Assembly: GCA_002438605.1 (NCBI GenBank)
Contig: DJPR01000018.1
Span: 1 to 27,005 of the forward strand
DNA from: Ruminococcus sp. UBA6407
GTDB taxonomy: Bacteria > Bacillota > Clostridia > Oscillospirales > Ruminococcaceae
DNA: 27,005 nt
Reading direction: 5' to 3'
Within the stretch, counting starts at the first letter, position 1; each line of letters opens with the position of its first letter. A model generated the notes under the pieces. That model was not told where the DNA came from. It saw only the letters and a list, made by a program, of their open reading frames with translations, and searched no databases. The translations under genes were made by a program, and so were the position numbers. Shown one piece after another: positions 14,953 to 23,518 of the stretch.

Positions 14953-15786
14953 ATGCTTTATATAGGATGTCACTTATCAGCGTCAAAGGGATATAATGAT
15001 ATGGGAAAGCAGGCATTAAAAATTAATGCAAATACATTTGCTTTTTTCACAAGAAATCCAAGAGGCGGAAGTGCTAAAGCAATAAATCAGTCTGATATTG
15101 ATGCATTTATGGAAATTTACAATGAAAACAAATTCGGAAAGCTTGTGGCACATGCTCCGTATACAATGAATGCCTGTGCATCAGATGAGAAAATTAGAGA
15201 ATTTGCATTAAATGCAATGAAAGACGACATAAAACGAATGGAGTATACTCCGAACAACTATTATAATTTTCATCCGGGTTCTCATGTAAAGCAGGGTGCT
15301 GAAGTCGGGATAAAATTAATTTCCGAACAGCTTAACAATGTGATTACAGCTGAACAGTCCACAATTATACTGCTTGAAACAATGGCAGGAAAGGGATCAG
15401 AGGTTGGAAGAAATTTTGAAGAAATAAGAAAAATAATTGATAATGTGGAGCTTAATGATAAATTAGGGGTTTGTCTTGATACCTGTCATGTCTGGGACGG
15501 CGGATATGATATAGTAAGCAATCTTGACGGTGTGCTTGAAGAATTTGACCGTATAATTGGTCTTGAACGTCTTAAAGCAGTTCATCTTAATGACAGCCTT
15601 AATCCATTGGGAGCTCATAAGGACAGACATGCTAAAATAGGAGAGGGTTATATCGGATTAGATGCTTTAATAAATGTCATAAATCATCCATATCTGAAAG
15701 AATTGCCGTTTATATTGGAAACTCCAAATGATTTGGAAGGGTATGCAAAGGAAATAGAAATTCTCAGAAAGAATTATAACAATTAG
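14953..15786 (+). CDS. nfo: Deoxyribonuclease IV (endonuclease IV)
   Basis: Zinc-dependent AP endonuclease of base-excision repair. The 277-aa protein is a TIM barrel with the expected metal-ligand strings: [10 protein letters not shown] at the start, [70 protein letters not shown] and the final FILETPND. All three family signatures are intact. AAAGGAATGATAATAAT precedes the ATG. Together with nth about 12 kb away it gives the window two AP-site repair enzymes, but they are not co-transcribed. It is read from the promoter at 14677-14705, through the structured element, and stops inside a bidirectional terminator. Confidence 0.96.
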   Translation: MLYIGCHLSASKGYNDMGKQALKINANTFAFFTRNPRGGSAKAINQSDIDAFMEIYNENKFGKLVAHAPYTMNACASDEKIREFALNAMKDDIKRMEYTPNNYYNFHPGSHVKQGAEVGIKLISEQLNNVITAEQSTIILLETMAGKGSEVGRNFEEIRKIIDNVELNDKLGVCLDTCHVWDGGYDIVSNLDGVLEEFDRIIGLERLKAVHLNDSLNPLGAHKDRHAKIGEGYIGLDALINVINHPYLKELPFILETPNDLEGYAKEIEILRKNYNN

Positions 15787-15815
15787 GGTGTGCTGAATTT
15801 TCAACACACCCTAAT
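15782..15815. terminator. Bidirectional terminator between nfo and the 84-aa gene
   Basis: Near-palindrome ATTAGGGTGTG-C-TGA / TCA-A-CACACCCTAAT. The nfo stop codon lies in the left arm and the 84-aa gene stop in the right arm, so one hairpin serves both convergent units. Confidence 0.85.
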
Positions 15816-16065
15816 ATCCATGTTTAAAAGGATTGTCCTTTTTCTTGTAGAGATTTTCAAATAGTAAATCAAACTTTTTGTTTTTGACAGTTGAATTTGT
15901 ATACTCTGTTATTGAAATTGGAAATTGACTGTATTCACCTGTTCTTATATAAACTCGTGCTTGTTCTTTTGTTGCAAACTTCCTTGCAAATTCGGGACGT
16001 GATACCATTAATCTTTTTGAATAAACATACTTTTCGCTGTCATTTAATTTTATAATCCAGCTCAT
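15811..16065 (-). CDS. Hypothetical protein, 84 aa
   Basis: I do not recognise this protein. It is short, basic and soluble, with two predicted strands at the start (MSWIIKLNDSEKYVYSKR), a helix around EFARKFATKEQARVYIRTGE and a Lys-rich tail (LFENLYKKKDNPFKHGY). The TKEQAR helix placement resembles small proteins that carry a single strand-helix repeat, but no motif is decisive. A good GGAGG site precedes ATG, 12 nt after the YdcF-family gene ends, so it is probably the last gene of the PHP-malic enzyme operon. Confidence 0.7.
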   Translation of the reverse strand: MSWIIKLNDSEKYVYSKRLMVSRPEFARKFATKEQARVYIRTGEYSQFPISITEYTNSTVKNKKFDLLFENLYKKKDNPFKHGY

Positions 16066-16077
16066 TGTGCCTCCAAC

Positions 16078-16599
16078 TTACTTTCCAAACAGATATTGAT
16101 ATGATACCCCAAACCATTCACGAAGCCAGTATGTTGGAACAAGCCAAGGCGAAGTCGGAGCAGATATATTGCTTATATTTTTATAATCAAGTGATTTTGC
16201 AATCATTTCAGCTCTCAGTTGATGATATCCGTCTGTAACAATTGTGATGTCAGCAGGAAGATTTCTTTTTTCAATTATCTGTTTAGAAAACTTCAGATTT
16301 TCATAAGTTGATGATGACTTATCTTCCATAATTATTCTTTCACTTTGTATGCCTTTATTTATAAGATATTCTTTCATGCATTGGGCTTCACTTATTTTTT
16401 CGTCACTGCCTTTGCCGCCTGATACAATAACATTTACGTTATCATTTTCAGATAGATACTCAAAAGCAGCATCAAGTCTGCGTTTCAGCATAAGAGAGGG
16501 ACGAGTTTCTTTTACCTGACAACCAAGAACTATTACAGTTGTATTATTTGATTCAGGTTTGTCTGAAAGTGATTTCAACATAAAAACAGAAATAGTCAC
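16078..16599 (-). CDS. YdcF/ElyC/SanA family protein, C-terminal open part (DUF218)
   Basis: Open reading segment of 173 codons beginning at a GTG with no ribosome site. It carries the whole DUF218 domain: TTVIVLGCQVKETRPS at the start, IVSGGKGSDEKISEAQCMKEYL, EDKSSSTYENLKFSK and TIVTDGYHQLRAEMIAKSL. ElyC/SanA-type members act at the outer face of the membrane in envelope integrity. The protein as open here would lack most of its N-terminal membrane region, which lies upstream in the same frame without any ATG, GTG or TTG start. See the frameshift entry for the full gene. Confidence 0.8.
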   Translation of the reverse strand: MTISVFMLKSLSDKPESNNTTVIVLGCQVKETRPSLMLKRRLDAAFEYLSENDNVNVIVSGGKGSDEKISEAQCMKEYLINKGIQSERIIMEDKSSSTYENLKFSKQIIEKRNLPADITIVTDGYHQLRAEMIAKSLDYKNISNISAPTSPWLVPTYWLREWFGVSYQYLFGK

Positions 16600-16865
16600 T
16601 GTAATTATTATTCCTGAAACGATTATAAATGAAGCAAGCAGTATTCCTGCTTTGCCTAAAGGAAATTTCCATAGCTTTGATATATAGCCGGATACAGAAT
16701 TGTAAAATAACGAAAAAGCAAGAATTACAGAGCTTAATAAGATTCCTGCGATATTTCCGAGGTTTACAATCCCAACAAAAAGCGGGACAATAAAAACAGC
16801 AGCATAACAAAGGAAATGAGAGCAGGTACAGCTCTCACTCCTAAACCTTGTATAAATTGAATCAT
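16078..16865 (-). pseudogene. Full-length YdcF-family gene with a -1 frameshift near the N-terminus
   Basis: The natural start is ATG at 16865: it has AAAGGA upstream and overlaps the TSCPD stop as ATGA. It reads MIQFIQGLGVRAVPALISFV and then hits TAA about 33 codons in. The next frame continues without a stop from there with FIVPLFVGIVNLGNIAG, two more hydrophobic segments (GILLSSVILAFSLFY, GILLASFIIVSGIIITVTI) and the DUF218 domain. Adding one T in either five-T run on the coding strand (plus coordinates 16792-16796 or 16777-16781) joins the frames into about 262 codons with three N-terminal membrane helices. It may be a true inactivation, slippage-based on/off switching, or a sequencing error. 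Confidence 0.7.
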
Positions 16866-17104
16866 AAGATTTCCTTTAAAGCCTCTGCAAGCTGAGCAGG
16901 ACATGACGTTGGTTTTGCACCGCATGTTATACCCTCAAGTCGTTCAATAACGTCCTCAACATCCATGCCTTTGACAAGTTCGGCTATTCCTTTCAGGTTG
17001 CCGTTGCATCCGCCAACGAATTCTATATTTTCAACCTTTCCGTCATTAACTTCCAAGTATATTTTTCTGGAGCAAACTCCTACAGGTGTATATTCATATT
17101 TCAT
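16862..17104 (-). CDS. TSCPD domain protein (TIGR03905-type)
   Basis: An 80-aa protein consisting of a single TSCPD domain, the small module also found at the C-terminus of class II ribonucleotide reductases. Visible marks are YTPVGVCSRKI, EFVGGCNGNLKGIAELVKGM and the terminal ITCGAKPTSCPAQLAEAL, with conserved cysteines suited to metal or redox chemistry. Its function is not known. GGAGATAAATT precedes the ATG. It lies 12 nt after the malic enzyme gene and overlaps the YdcF-family start by 4 nt, so all are in one operon. Confidence 0.9.
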   Translation of the reverse strand: MKYEYTPVGVCSRKIYLEVNDGKVENIEFVGGCNGNLKGIAELVKGMDVEDVIERLEGITCGAKPTSCPAQLAEALKEIL

Positions 17105-17116
17105 AATTTATCTCCA

Positions 17117-18301
17117 TTATAACGTGTTTTTGATTTTTGCTACTCCTGATTTCACTGCGGCATCAGCAACAGCCTTTGCAACAGCCTTTGGTACTTCTCT
17201 GTCGAATGGGTCAGGGAGTATATTTTCTGCATCGAGCTTATCAGCAGGAACACTGTCTGCGATAGCATAAGCTGCTGCAAGCTTCATTTCTTCATTTATG
17301 TCTGAAGCTCTTACTGCAAGTGCACCTTTAAATACTCCGGGGAAAGCAACAACATTATTAATCTGGTTAGGGTAATCGCTTCTGCCTGTACCGACTATAA
17401 ATGCACCTGCTGCCTTTGCGTCTTCAGGCATTATTTCAGGTGTTGGATTTGCCATTGCAAAAACAATAGCCTTGTCAGCCATTGATTTTACCATGTCCTG
17501 AGTTACAAGATTAGGACGTGAAACACCTATGAATGCGTCAGCCCCTTTAAGTGCATCTGCAAGAGAACCTTTAAGTTTGTTTTTATTAGTCACCTTAGCC
17601 ATTTCATAGTGTGCAGGATTTGTAAATTCATCACCGTCACAAATAATACCGTTAATGTCTACCATTATAATATTACCCATTCCGAGAGAAATAAAATGCT
17701 TTGCAATGGCAATTCCTGCTGCACCGGCACCATTTATAACAAGAGTCATATCTGAAATCTTTTTGCCTGCAACTTTTGCAGCATTAAGCATTGCTGCACT
17801 TGCCACAATTGCAGTACCATGCTGGTCATCATGGAAAACAGGAATGTCAACAAGCTTTTTCAATTTTGCTTCAATTTCAAAGCAGCGTGGAGCTGAAATA
17901 TCCTCAAGGTTTATGCCGCCGAAGCTTTTTGAGATGTTGGCAATGGTTCTGACTATTTCATCAGTATCCTTAGAGTCCACACAAATCGGAAAAGCGTCAA
18001 CATCAGCAAATTCCTTGAATAAAGCACATTTACCCTCCATAACAGGCATAGCTGCGAGCGGGCCGATATCACCGAGTCCCAAAACAGCAGTACCGTCAGT
18101 AATAACTGCAACAAGGTTGTGACGGCGAGTGAGTTCATATGATAAATCAGGATTTTTCTCAATTTCAAGGCATGGTCTGGCAACGCCGGGAGTATATGCA
18201 TGAGAAAGCTGGTCACGATTATTTACAGGAGTTCTTGAAATAATTTCAATTTTACCTTTCCATTCCCTATGCTTTTGAAGTGCTGATTCCATAATGCCCA
18301 T
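17117..18301 (-). CDS. NAD(P)-dependent malic enzyme
   Basis: Oxidative decarboxylation of malate to pyruvate and CO2 in the cytoplasm. At 394 aa it is the short bacterial form without a phosphotransacetylase tail. Motifs are complete: YTPGVARPC, DGTAVLGLGDIGPLAAMPVMEGK, DISAPRCFEIE, FHDDQHGTAIV and the dinucleotide fold GAGAAGIAI, followed by VDING. Asp after the second strand hints at NAD preference, which is weak evidence. GGAGGTT lies 7 nt before the ATG. It starts 28 nt after the PHP gene in the same operon. No other central-carbon gene is in the window. Confidence 0.95.
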   Translation of the reverse strand: MGIMESALQKHREWKGKIEIISRTPVNNRDQLSHAYTPGVARPCLEIEKNPDLSYELTRRHNLVAVITDGTAVLGLGDIGPLAAMPVMEGKCALFKEFADVDAFPICVDSKDTDEIVRTIANISKSFGGINLEDISAPRCFEIEAKLKKLVDIPVFHDDQHGTAIVASAAMLNAAKVAGKKISDMTLVINGAGAAGIAIAKHFISLGMGNIIMVDINGIICDGDEFTNPAHYEMAKVTNKNKLKGSLADALKGADAFIGVSRPNLVTQDMVKSMADKAIVFAMANPTPEIMPEDAKAAGAFIVGTGRSDYPNQINNVVAFPGVFKGALAVRASDINEEMKLAAAYAIADSVPADKLDAENILPDPFDREVPKAVAKAVADAAVKSGVAKIKNTL

Positions 18302-18329
18302 ATTTTTTAACCTCCATTTTTACAATACA

Positions 18330-19166
18330 TTATTCAGCTTTATTTGCGAATTTAATAATTCTGTCCAAGTTTTCTTTAGTGGTTGAGCCGCTTCCGAGGT
18401 GAGTTGGGACAGCGTTATACAGCCCATGAAAATCCGAACCGCCTGTAACGATCAGGTTGTATTTTTCAGCAACTGCACGAAGCTCACTGCGGTATTTTTC
18501 ATCAGCAGAGTAGTGGTCAATTTCCACACCATCAATTTTTCCCTGCTTAGCCAGTTCCTCAAGGAGTTCTATATTATCATACTGAGCAGGGTGAGCCATA
18601 ACAGCAACACCTTTAGCAGAGTGGATAAGGTCAAGTACAAACTGAACGTCAGGATATTCACGTTCAACGTAGCATGAGCCGATTTTAGGATTGAAAAGCT
18701 CTCTGTCAAGCTCTCCGTAAAATTCAAGTGCATAACCGTAGTCGATCAAGGCTCTCATTATATGCTGTTTGAAAATACTTTTGCTGCTTGTTGTATGTTT
18801 AAGAATACTTTCAAGAGTTATGGGATATTTTTTCATAACATTTTCAATCATTTCTTTAGAGCATTCTTTTCTTATTTCGCATGATTTCAGGCAGAGCATT
18901 TCAAGTCTGTCAGGCTTTTTCGGAACATAGCATAAAATATGTACCTTTGAACTGCGTTTTTTATCCCATGCGGAAAGCTCTACACCATGAATTATTTTTA
19001 CGCCGTGTCTTGAACCTAAAACATCGGCTCTTGAAAATGAAGCCATTGTGTCATGGTCTGTAATTGAAAGAAAGTCAATATTCATTCTTTTTGCCTGAGC
19101 GATTACATCTTCAATACCGAGTGAACCGTCAGACAATTTAGTATGACAATGTAAATCACAAATCAT
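18330..19166 (-). CDS. PHP domain phosphoesterase (TrpH/YciV-like)
   Basis: Metal-dependent phosphoesterase of 278 aa. Histidine motifs of the PHP fold are in order: DLHCHTKLSDGSL near the start, SITDHDTM, HGVELSAW, VMAHPAQY and GGSDFHG. An insert of about 100 residues sits between the second and third groups. E. coli YciV/RNase AM is a 5'-3' exoribonuclease and 3',5'-pAp phosphatase; which of these applies here cannot be read off. Its start follows GGAGATTTATT. It is the first gene of the five-gene minus-strand operon and has its own promoter. Confidence 0.9.
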   Translation of the reverse strand: MICDLHCHTKLSDGSLGIEDVIAQAKRMNIDFLSITDHDTMASFSRADVLGSRHGVKIIHGVELSAWDKKRSSKVHILCYVPKKPDRLEMLCLKSCEIRKECSKEMIENVMKKYPITLESILKHTTSSKSIFKQHIMRALIDYGYALEFYGELDRELFNPKIGSCYVEREYPDVQFVLDLIHSAKGVAVMAHPAQYDNIELLEELAKQGKIDGVEIDHYSADEKYRSELRAVAEKYNLIVTGGSDFHGLYNAVPTHLGSGSTTKENLDRIIKFANKAE

Positions 19167-19213
19167 AATAAATCTCCATTCTGAAATTGTTGGACAAATA
19201 AATCTTCAGGCAG

Positions 19214-19249
19214 CATTGTACAAAGTTATTTGATGTGCTTTGTGCAATG
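19214..19249 (-). promoter_or_regulatory. Inverted repeat in the PHP operon leader
   Basis: CATTGTACAAAG (19214-19225) pairs with CTTTGTGCAATG (19238-19249), 11 of 12 positions, 12-nt loop. It lies just downstream of the expected transcription start, a position suited to an operator or leader hairpin. Confidence 0.45.
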
Positions 19250-19261
19250 TTGCTTTTATTA

Positions 19262-19290
19262 ATTATACTATATTTTTATTCATAAATCAA
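19262..19290 (-). promoter_or_regulatory. Promoter of the PHP-malic enzyme operon
   Basis: Minus-strand TTGATT (19285-19290), 17-nt spacer, perfect TATAAT (19262-19267). Confidence 0.75.
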
Positions 19291-19306
19291 GCAGAAATTT
19301 GTTTTT

Positions 19307-19492
19307 ATTGCTCTCCAAATTAAATTGTTCAAGATTTAATTTGGGGAGCAATATTGATAATGGAGTAAGGAACTGCCCGAATAAGAAATAATTGCATTTT
19401 TTGACTCAAGGCAATACCGCACAATCTTTATGTGGTGTTGCCTCAATATTATGAACGGTCACATTATCATAAAATGTGATCGCCTATTCATA
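19307..19492. repeat. Cluster of three hairpins in the PHP-flippase intergenic region
   Basis: Hairpin A pairs 19307-19325 with 19334-19352 over 19 positions with one G-U and an 8-nt loop. Hairpin B has a 12-bp stem GGCAATACCGCA / TGTGGTGTTGCC at about 19411-19443. Hairpin C pairs GGTCACATT (19457-19465) with AATGTGATC (19473-19481), enclosed by TATGAA / TTCATA (19450-19455, 19487-19492). None is followed by a T run on the strand that would need one. This fills most of the 365-bp gap between the divergent genes. No ORF. Confidence 0.6.
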
Positions 19493-19531
19493 GAATGAAA
19501 CATGTGCAATACAGCATTTTGGGAGGATATT

Positions 19532-21061
19532 ATGATAATAAAGAATAAAATTGTAAGGGATACGATAATATTGACTGTAATGCAGCTTTTTTTGGACTCA
19601 GCTGCACTTTTGCTGAATATTTTTATAACCAGACAGTTGGGAACGTCAGCAATGGGAATATTGTCGCTGACAGGTTCGTTTCTGATACTTATAGGAATGG
19701 TATCAAACGGAAATGCATTTTTATGCATCAGCCGTCTTGTATCGGAGGAAATAGGAAAGAAAAACGGAAATCCAAACAGGATTTTAAAATACGGACTTTT
19801 AATGTGTACCTTTTTAAGTGTACTCAGCGGACTTTTCCTTATTGCATTTTCAGAGCCTTTGAGCATAAAGTTTTTTAAAAGTGCGGAGATGAGTCAACCG
19901 ATAAAGCTTATGGCAGCAGCTTTGCCAATTGGTGCATACTCTGCGTGTTTCAAAGGATTTTTTAATGCGTCAAGAACAGTTTCAACTACAGCAATGGCGG
20001 ATATACTTGAATTTGCTGTTAAAGCGATTGTTATTATTGTGCTTACATTTGCGGTAAAAGTACCTAACAACGCGGCAGTATGCGATATAATGGTAAGCGG
20101 AATAATCGCAGGAAACTGTACATCACTTGTAATGTTTCTTTTTATATTTTTTAAAAATCGTCAGGTTTACAGCAGTAGGTCATCTTTAAGCTTGAAAAAA
20201 TATATTTCTCTTGCAGTACCTGTTATGGCAGGAGGTTGTCTGACTTCAATATTAAGCAGTGCAAATGATGCTTTAATTCCTGTAACATTAAGACAGTATG
20301 GCAATTCAGTCAAAGAAGCATTCAGTCAGTTCGGAGTGTTTGAGGCTATTGTTATTCCCACACTGTTTTTTCCGTCAGTTGTAATATGTTCCCTTTCGGG
20401 AATTGTGGTATCGGAAACAGCAAGGGCAGCAGCCTCCAAAAATATGAAAAGAATAAAAAGCATTGCAGGTAATCTGATTGAAAAAACACTTATTTTTTCA
20501 ATTTTGGTTGCTGCGGTTTTAATGCATTATGGCAGCGAGATAGGGGCTTTATTGGACGGCGGTGAGCTTGCAGGAAGAATGATTACCATAATTGCACCTG
20601 TAGTTCCGTTTATATATCTTGAGATTATTCTTGAAGCAATGATTAAGGGTATGGGACTTCAAGGCTTTTCTTCACTTAATTATCTTGCTGAATATGCTGT
20701 AAGAATTTCAGTTGTTCTTATTTTTGTGCCACGCATAGGATTTTACGGAATAGTTGCGTCATATTATGCTAGCAATATTATTGGTAATGTTTCAAGATTT
20801 ATAAAAATTATGATACATGTAAAGCCTGATATAAGTGTTTTCAAGGTGTTCATAATGCCGATAGCCTATGTTGTTATGACTATGAAAGCATCAGAACTTT
20901 TACTTAAACTTATGCATATTCACAACGAATCTTTATTAAGTATTGTGGTTGACGTTCTATTGTGGTCAGCAATGTATATATTCATGGTTCTGGGCTGGAA
21001 AAATCAAGGATTAAGTGAAAAATTGTTTTCTGACAGAAAAGTTAATCATGAGATTTGTTAA
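19532..21061 (+). CDS. MATE/MOP-superfamily flippase (SpoVB-like polysaccharide biosynthesis type)
   Basis: Polytopic membrane protein of 509 aa with 13-14 hydrophobic segments. The start MIIKNKIVRDTIILTVMQLFL, the GNAFLCISRLVSEEIGKKN loop, the mid-protein VPVMAGGCLTSILSSANDALIP repeat and the C-terminal MKGMGLQGFSSLNYLAEY are typical of the polysaccharide flippase/SpoVB branch of the MOP superfamily. SpoVB helps spore cortex formation, probably moving lipid-linked precursors; the substrate here is not shown. ATG at 19532 follows GGGAGGATATT, so the longer reading from 19502 is rejected. It is a single-gene unit with no clear promoter in the hairpin-rich region before it. Confidence 0.88.
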   Translation: MIIKNKIVRDTIILTVMQLFLDSAALLLNIFITRQLGTSAMGILSLTGSFLILIGMVSNGNAFLCISRLVSEEIGKKNGNPNRILKYGLLMCTFLSVLSGLFLIAFSEPLSIKFFKSAEMSQPIKLMAAALPIGAYSACFKGFFNASRTVSTTAMADILEFAVKAIVIIVLTFAVKVPNNAAVCDIMVSGIIAGNCTSLVMFLFIFFKNRQVYSSRSSLSLKKYISLAVPVMAGGCLTSILSSANDALIPVTLRQYGNSVKEAFSQFGVFEAIVIPTLFFPSVVICSLSGIVVSETARAAASKNMKRIKSIAGNLIEKTLIFSILVAAVLMHYGSEIGALLDGGELAGRMITIIAPVVPFIYLEIILEAMIKGMGLQGFSSLNYLAEYAVRISVVLIFVPRIGFYGIVASYYASNIIGNVSRFIKIMIHVKPDISVFKVFIMPIAYVVMTMKASELLLKLMHIHNESLLSIVVDVLLWSAMYIFMVLGWKNQGLSEKLFSDRKVNHEIC

Positions 21062-21118
21062 ATATTAACAAAAAATCAATTATTTATTTTGTAAAATGTA
21101 GAAAAAGATTTAAAACTA

Positions 21119-21147
21119 TTGCAAAATCAAAAAAATAGTGTTATACT
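21119..21147 (+). promoter_or_regulatory. Promoter for the EF-G paralogue
   Basis: TTGCAA (21119-21124), 17-nt spacer, TATACT (21142-21147), 49 nt before the start codon. Confidence 0.65.
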
Positions 21148-21195
21148 TTTTACATAATTTAATCAACTTATGAAGTAACAAAAGGAGAAGTAATT

Positions 21196-23271
21196 ATGAT
21201 TAATGCTGAAAATATAAGAAATATTGCATTTGCAGGACATAACGGTTCAGGAAAAACATCACTTGTTGAGGCTATTTTATATAATGCACAGGTAACTGAC
21301 CGCATAGGAAAAACATCGGACGGAACTACAGTATGCGATTATGATGCAGAAGAAATAAAGAGAGGTATTTCTATTAGTACAGCCCTTGCTTCATTTGAAT
21401 ATAATAATCTGAAAATAAATCTGCTTGATACTCCGGGGCTGTTTGACTTTGCTGCTGAAATGAATGAAGGAATCAGAGCTGCTGATACAGTAGCAATTAC
21501 GGTTTCAGCTAAATCCGGTGTAAAAGTCGGAGCAAAAAAAGCATATGCAGAGGCAGTTAAGCAGGGCAAATCAAAAATGTTCATTGTAACTAAAATTGAC
21601 GATAAGGACGCTAACTTCTTTAATGTTCTTACAGAGCTGAAAACTGTTTTTGGTCCGACTGTCTGCCCGATAGTAGTCCCTGTTCTTAAAGACGGTGAAA
21701 TTGTTGCTTATGTAAATCTTATTGAAATGAAAGCATATAAATATGATGAAAGCGGCAAAGCTGTTGAAGCAGATTTCCCTACATCTGAAATATCTGACAA
21801 GATTGAGTACAGAATAGACGGCTTGCTTGGTGCAATAAGTGAAGCCGTAGCGGAAACATCAGATGAAAGAATGGAAAAATTCTTTGAGGGTGAGCAGTTT
21901 ACTCAAAAGGAACTTATTGACGGTATTCATGACGGTATGAACAGAGGAATTATTACCCCTGTTATCTGTACATCTGCTTTAACTCAGGCAGGTATTGATA
22001 TGCTGCTTAAAGAATTTGAACTTCTTCTTCCGTCACCGGCAGAGGTAAGAAAAGAGGAAGCGTTTGATTCTTCAAATGAAATTATTGAAATTGCTTGTGA
22101 TGAAAATGAACCTTTGTCAGCATTTGTATTTAAAACCGTTGCAGATCCGTTTGTCGGCAAAATGTCATACATAAGGGTTATGTCTGGCAAACTTTCGGCA
22201 AATACAGATGCGGTAAATACAGCTGTCGGCGGCAGTGAAAAAATAGGGAAGCTTTATACGTTGCTTGGTAAAAAGCAGACTGAGGTGACATGTGCAGCAG
22301 CAGGGGATATTGTAGTTGCTTCAAAAATCAGTGCAGGAACTTCAGCAACATTATGTTCATCAGCGAGAACGATAAGGTTTGGTGAAATTGAATTTCCAAA
22401 GCCTTGCTATTCAATGGCTGTAAAGGCTAAAGCACAGGGAGATGAAGCAAAAATTTCATCAGCTATGCAGCGTATTCTTGAAGAAGATCCGACTTTAACA
22501 TATATTCAGGATGAAAATACCAAAGAGCAGATATTAAGCGGACTTGGAGAACAGCATCTTGAGGTTACTGCATCTAAACTTAAAGGCAAGTTTGGAGTAG
22601 ATATAAAGCTTGAAGTACCTAAAATTGCATACAGAGAAACGATACGCAAAAAGGTTAAGGTTGAGGGAAAACATAAAAAACAGTCAGGTGGTCATGGACA
22701 ATACGGACACGTTTGGATTGAATTTGAACCATGTGTCAGTGATGCACTGGTGTTTGAAGAAAGAGTCTTTGGCGGAGCTGTGCCTAAGAATTTCTTTCCT
22801 GCAGTTCAGAAAGGACTGGAGGAGAGCGTGAAAAAGGGTGTACTTGCAGGCTGCCCTGTTGTCGGACTTAAAGCAATTCTCGTTGATGGTTCATATCATC
22901 CTGTGGATTCTTCTGAAATGGCATTTAAAACAGCAGCATCTATTGCGTATAAAGAGGGACTGCGTCAGGCTGATCCTGTAATGCTTGAACCAATAGGTGA
23001 ATTGAAGGTTATTACTCCTGATGAAAATACAGGTGATATAATGGGTGAGCTTAATAAACGCAGAGGAAGAGTTTTAGGCATGGAACCTGTTGAAAATGGC
23101 ATTACAATGATTCAGGCTGAAGTGCCTGTTCGTGAAATGCACGATTTTGCTATGTATCTGCGTCAGACCACAAGAGGAATGGGAAGTTTTGAACTCAATT
23201 TCCTTAGGTATGAACAGCTTCCTGCAAATCTTGTATCAGAAGTAATTGCTTCTGTAAGCTTGGATAATTAA
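21196..23271 (+). CDS. Elongation factor G-like GTPase (EF-G paralogue, FusA2 type)
   Basis: Five-domain translational GTPase, 691 aa. G1 is GHNGSGKTS where canonical EF-G has a DAGKTT-type loop, G2 is KRGISISTA, G3 is DTPGLFDF and G4 is TKIDDKD in place of NKMD. Domain IV keeps the tip region GSYHPVDSSEMAFKTAASIAY, and the C-terminal ferredoxin-like domain V is complete (RGRVLGMEP, MGSFELNF). These departures mark the EF-G-2/paralogue branch, whose cellular role is unsettled and not simply replacement of EF-G. No rpsL, rpsG or tuf is nearby, which also argues against the housekeeping fusA. AAAGGAGAAGTAATT precedes the ATG. Confidence 0.9.
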   Translation: MINAENIRNIAFAGHNGSGKTSLVEAILYNAQVTDRIGKTSDGTTVCDYDAEEIKRGISISTALASFEYNNLKINLLDTPGLFDFAAEMNEGIRAADTVAITVSAKSGVKVGAKKAYAEAVKQGKSKMFIVTKIDDKDANFFNVLTELKTVFGPTVCPIVVPVLKDGEIVAYVNLIEMKAYKYDESGKAVEADFPTSEISDKIEYRIDGLLGAISEAVAETSDERMEKFFEGEQFTQKELIDGIHDGMNRGIITPVICTSALTQAGIDMLLKEFELLLPSPAEVRKEEAFDSSNEIIEIACDENEPLSAFVFKTVADPFVGKMSYIRVMSGKLSANTDAVNTAVGGSEKIGKLYTLLGKKQTEVTCAAAGDIVVASKISAGTSATLCSSARTIRFGEIEFPKPCYSMAVKAKAQGDEAKISSAMQRILEEDPTLTYIQDENTKEQILSGLGEQHLEVTASKLKGKFGVDIKLEVPKIAYRETIRKKVKVEGKHKKQSGGHGQYGHVWIEFEPCVSDALVFEERVFGGAVPKNFFPAVQKGLEESVKKGVLAGCPVVGLKAILVDGSYHPVDSSEMAFKTAASIAYKEGLRQADPVMLEPIGELKVITPDENTGDIMGELNKRRGRVLGMEPVENGITMIQAEVPVREMHDFAMYLRQTTRGMGSFELNFLRYEQLPANLVSEVIASVSLDN

Positions 23272-23380
23272 TGATTTGAGTTTATAAAAACTAAAAGTAC
23301 CTGTAATTTTGATAGGGAACAGAATTTCACAAAAATTTTACACGAAAAAACAACCGCAGACAGATTGATATAATTGAATA

Positions 23381-23439
23381 ATGCCAAATCAAACGGCGTT
23401 TCTCGAAAAAATCGAGGAACGCCGTTTTTTGTGTGGCAT
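23381..23439 (+). terminator. Large hairpin at the start of the conjugative element (terminator-like)
   Basis: ATGCCA / TGGCAT pairs at the base and AAACGGCGTT-CTCG / CGAG-AACGCCGTTT inside, with T6 on the 3' flank of the inner stem. It would stop transcription from the EF-G paralogue, 110 nt upstream, and may also be an origin-type structure. Confidence 0.6.
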
Positions 23440-23518
23440 TCTTTTTTCTCCTTGTTTTGTTTTATGCTCGCTTTTCATATAAAAAGTGAAATCATCATCA
23501 AAATCAACTTTTACAGTG

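Noticed and set aside
16553..16810. Minus-strand ORF of 85 codons at the YdcF N-terminus
   Set aside because: It is the third frame over the membrane region, Cys/Asn/Arg-rich and without any ribosome site. The other two frames give the hydrophobic helices expected for the gene.
17655..18122. Plus-strand ORF of 155 codons opposite the malic enzyme gene
   Set aside because: A shadow of a well-supported enzyme with complete motifs on the minus strand.
23272..23380. An attachment site or terminal repeat marking the exact end of the conjugative element
   Set aside because: No direct or inverted repeat is visible in the gap, and the other end of the element is outside the window, so a boundary cannot be called.
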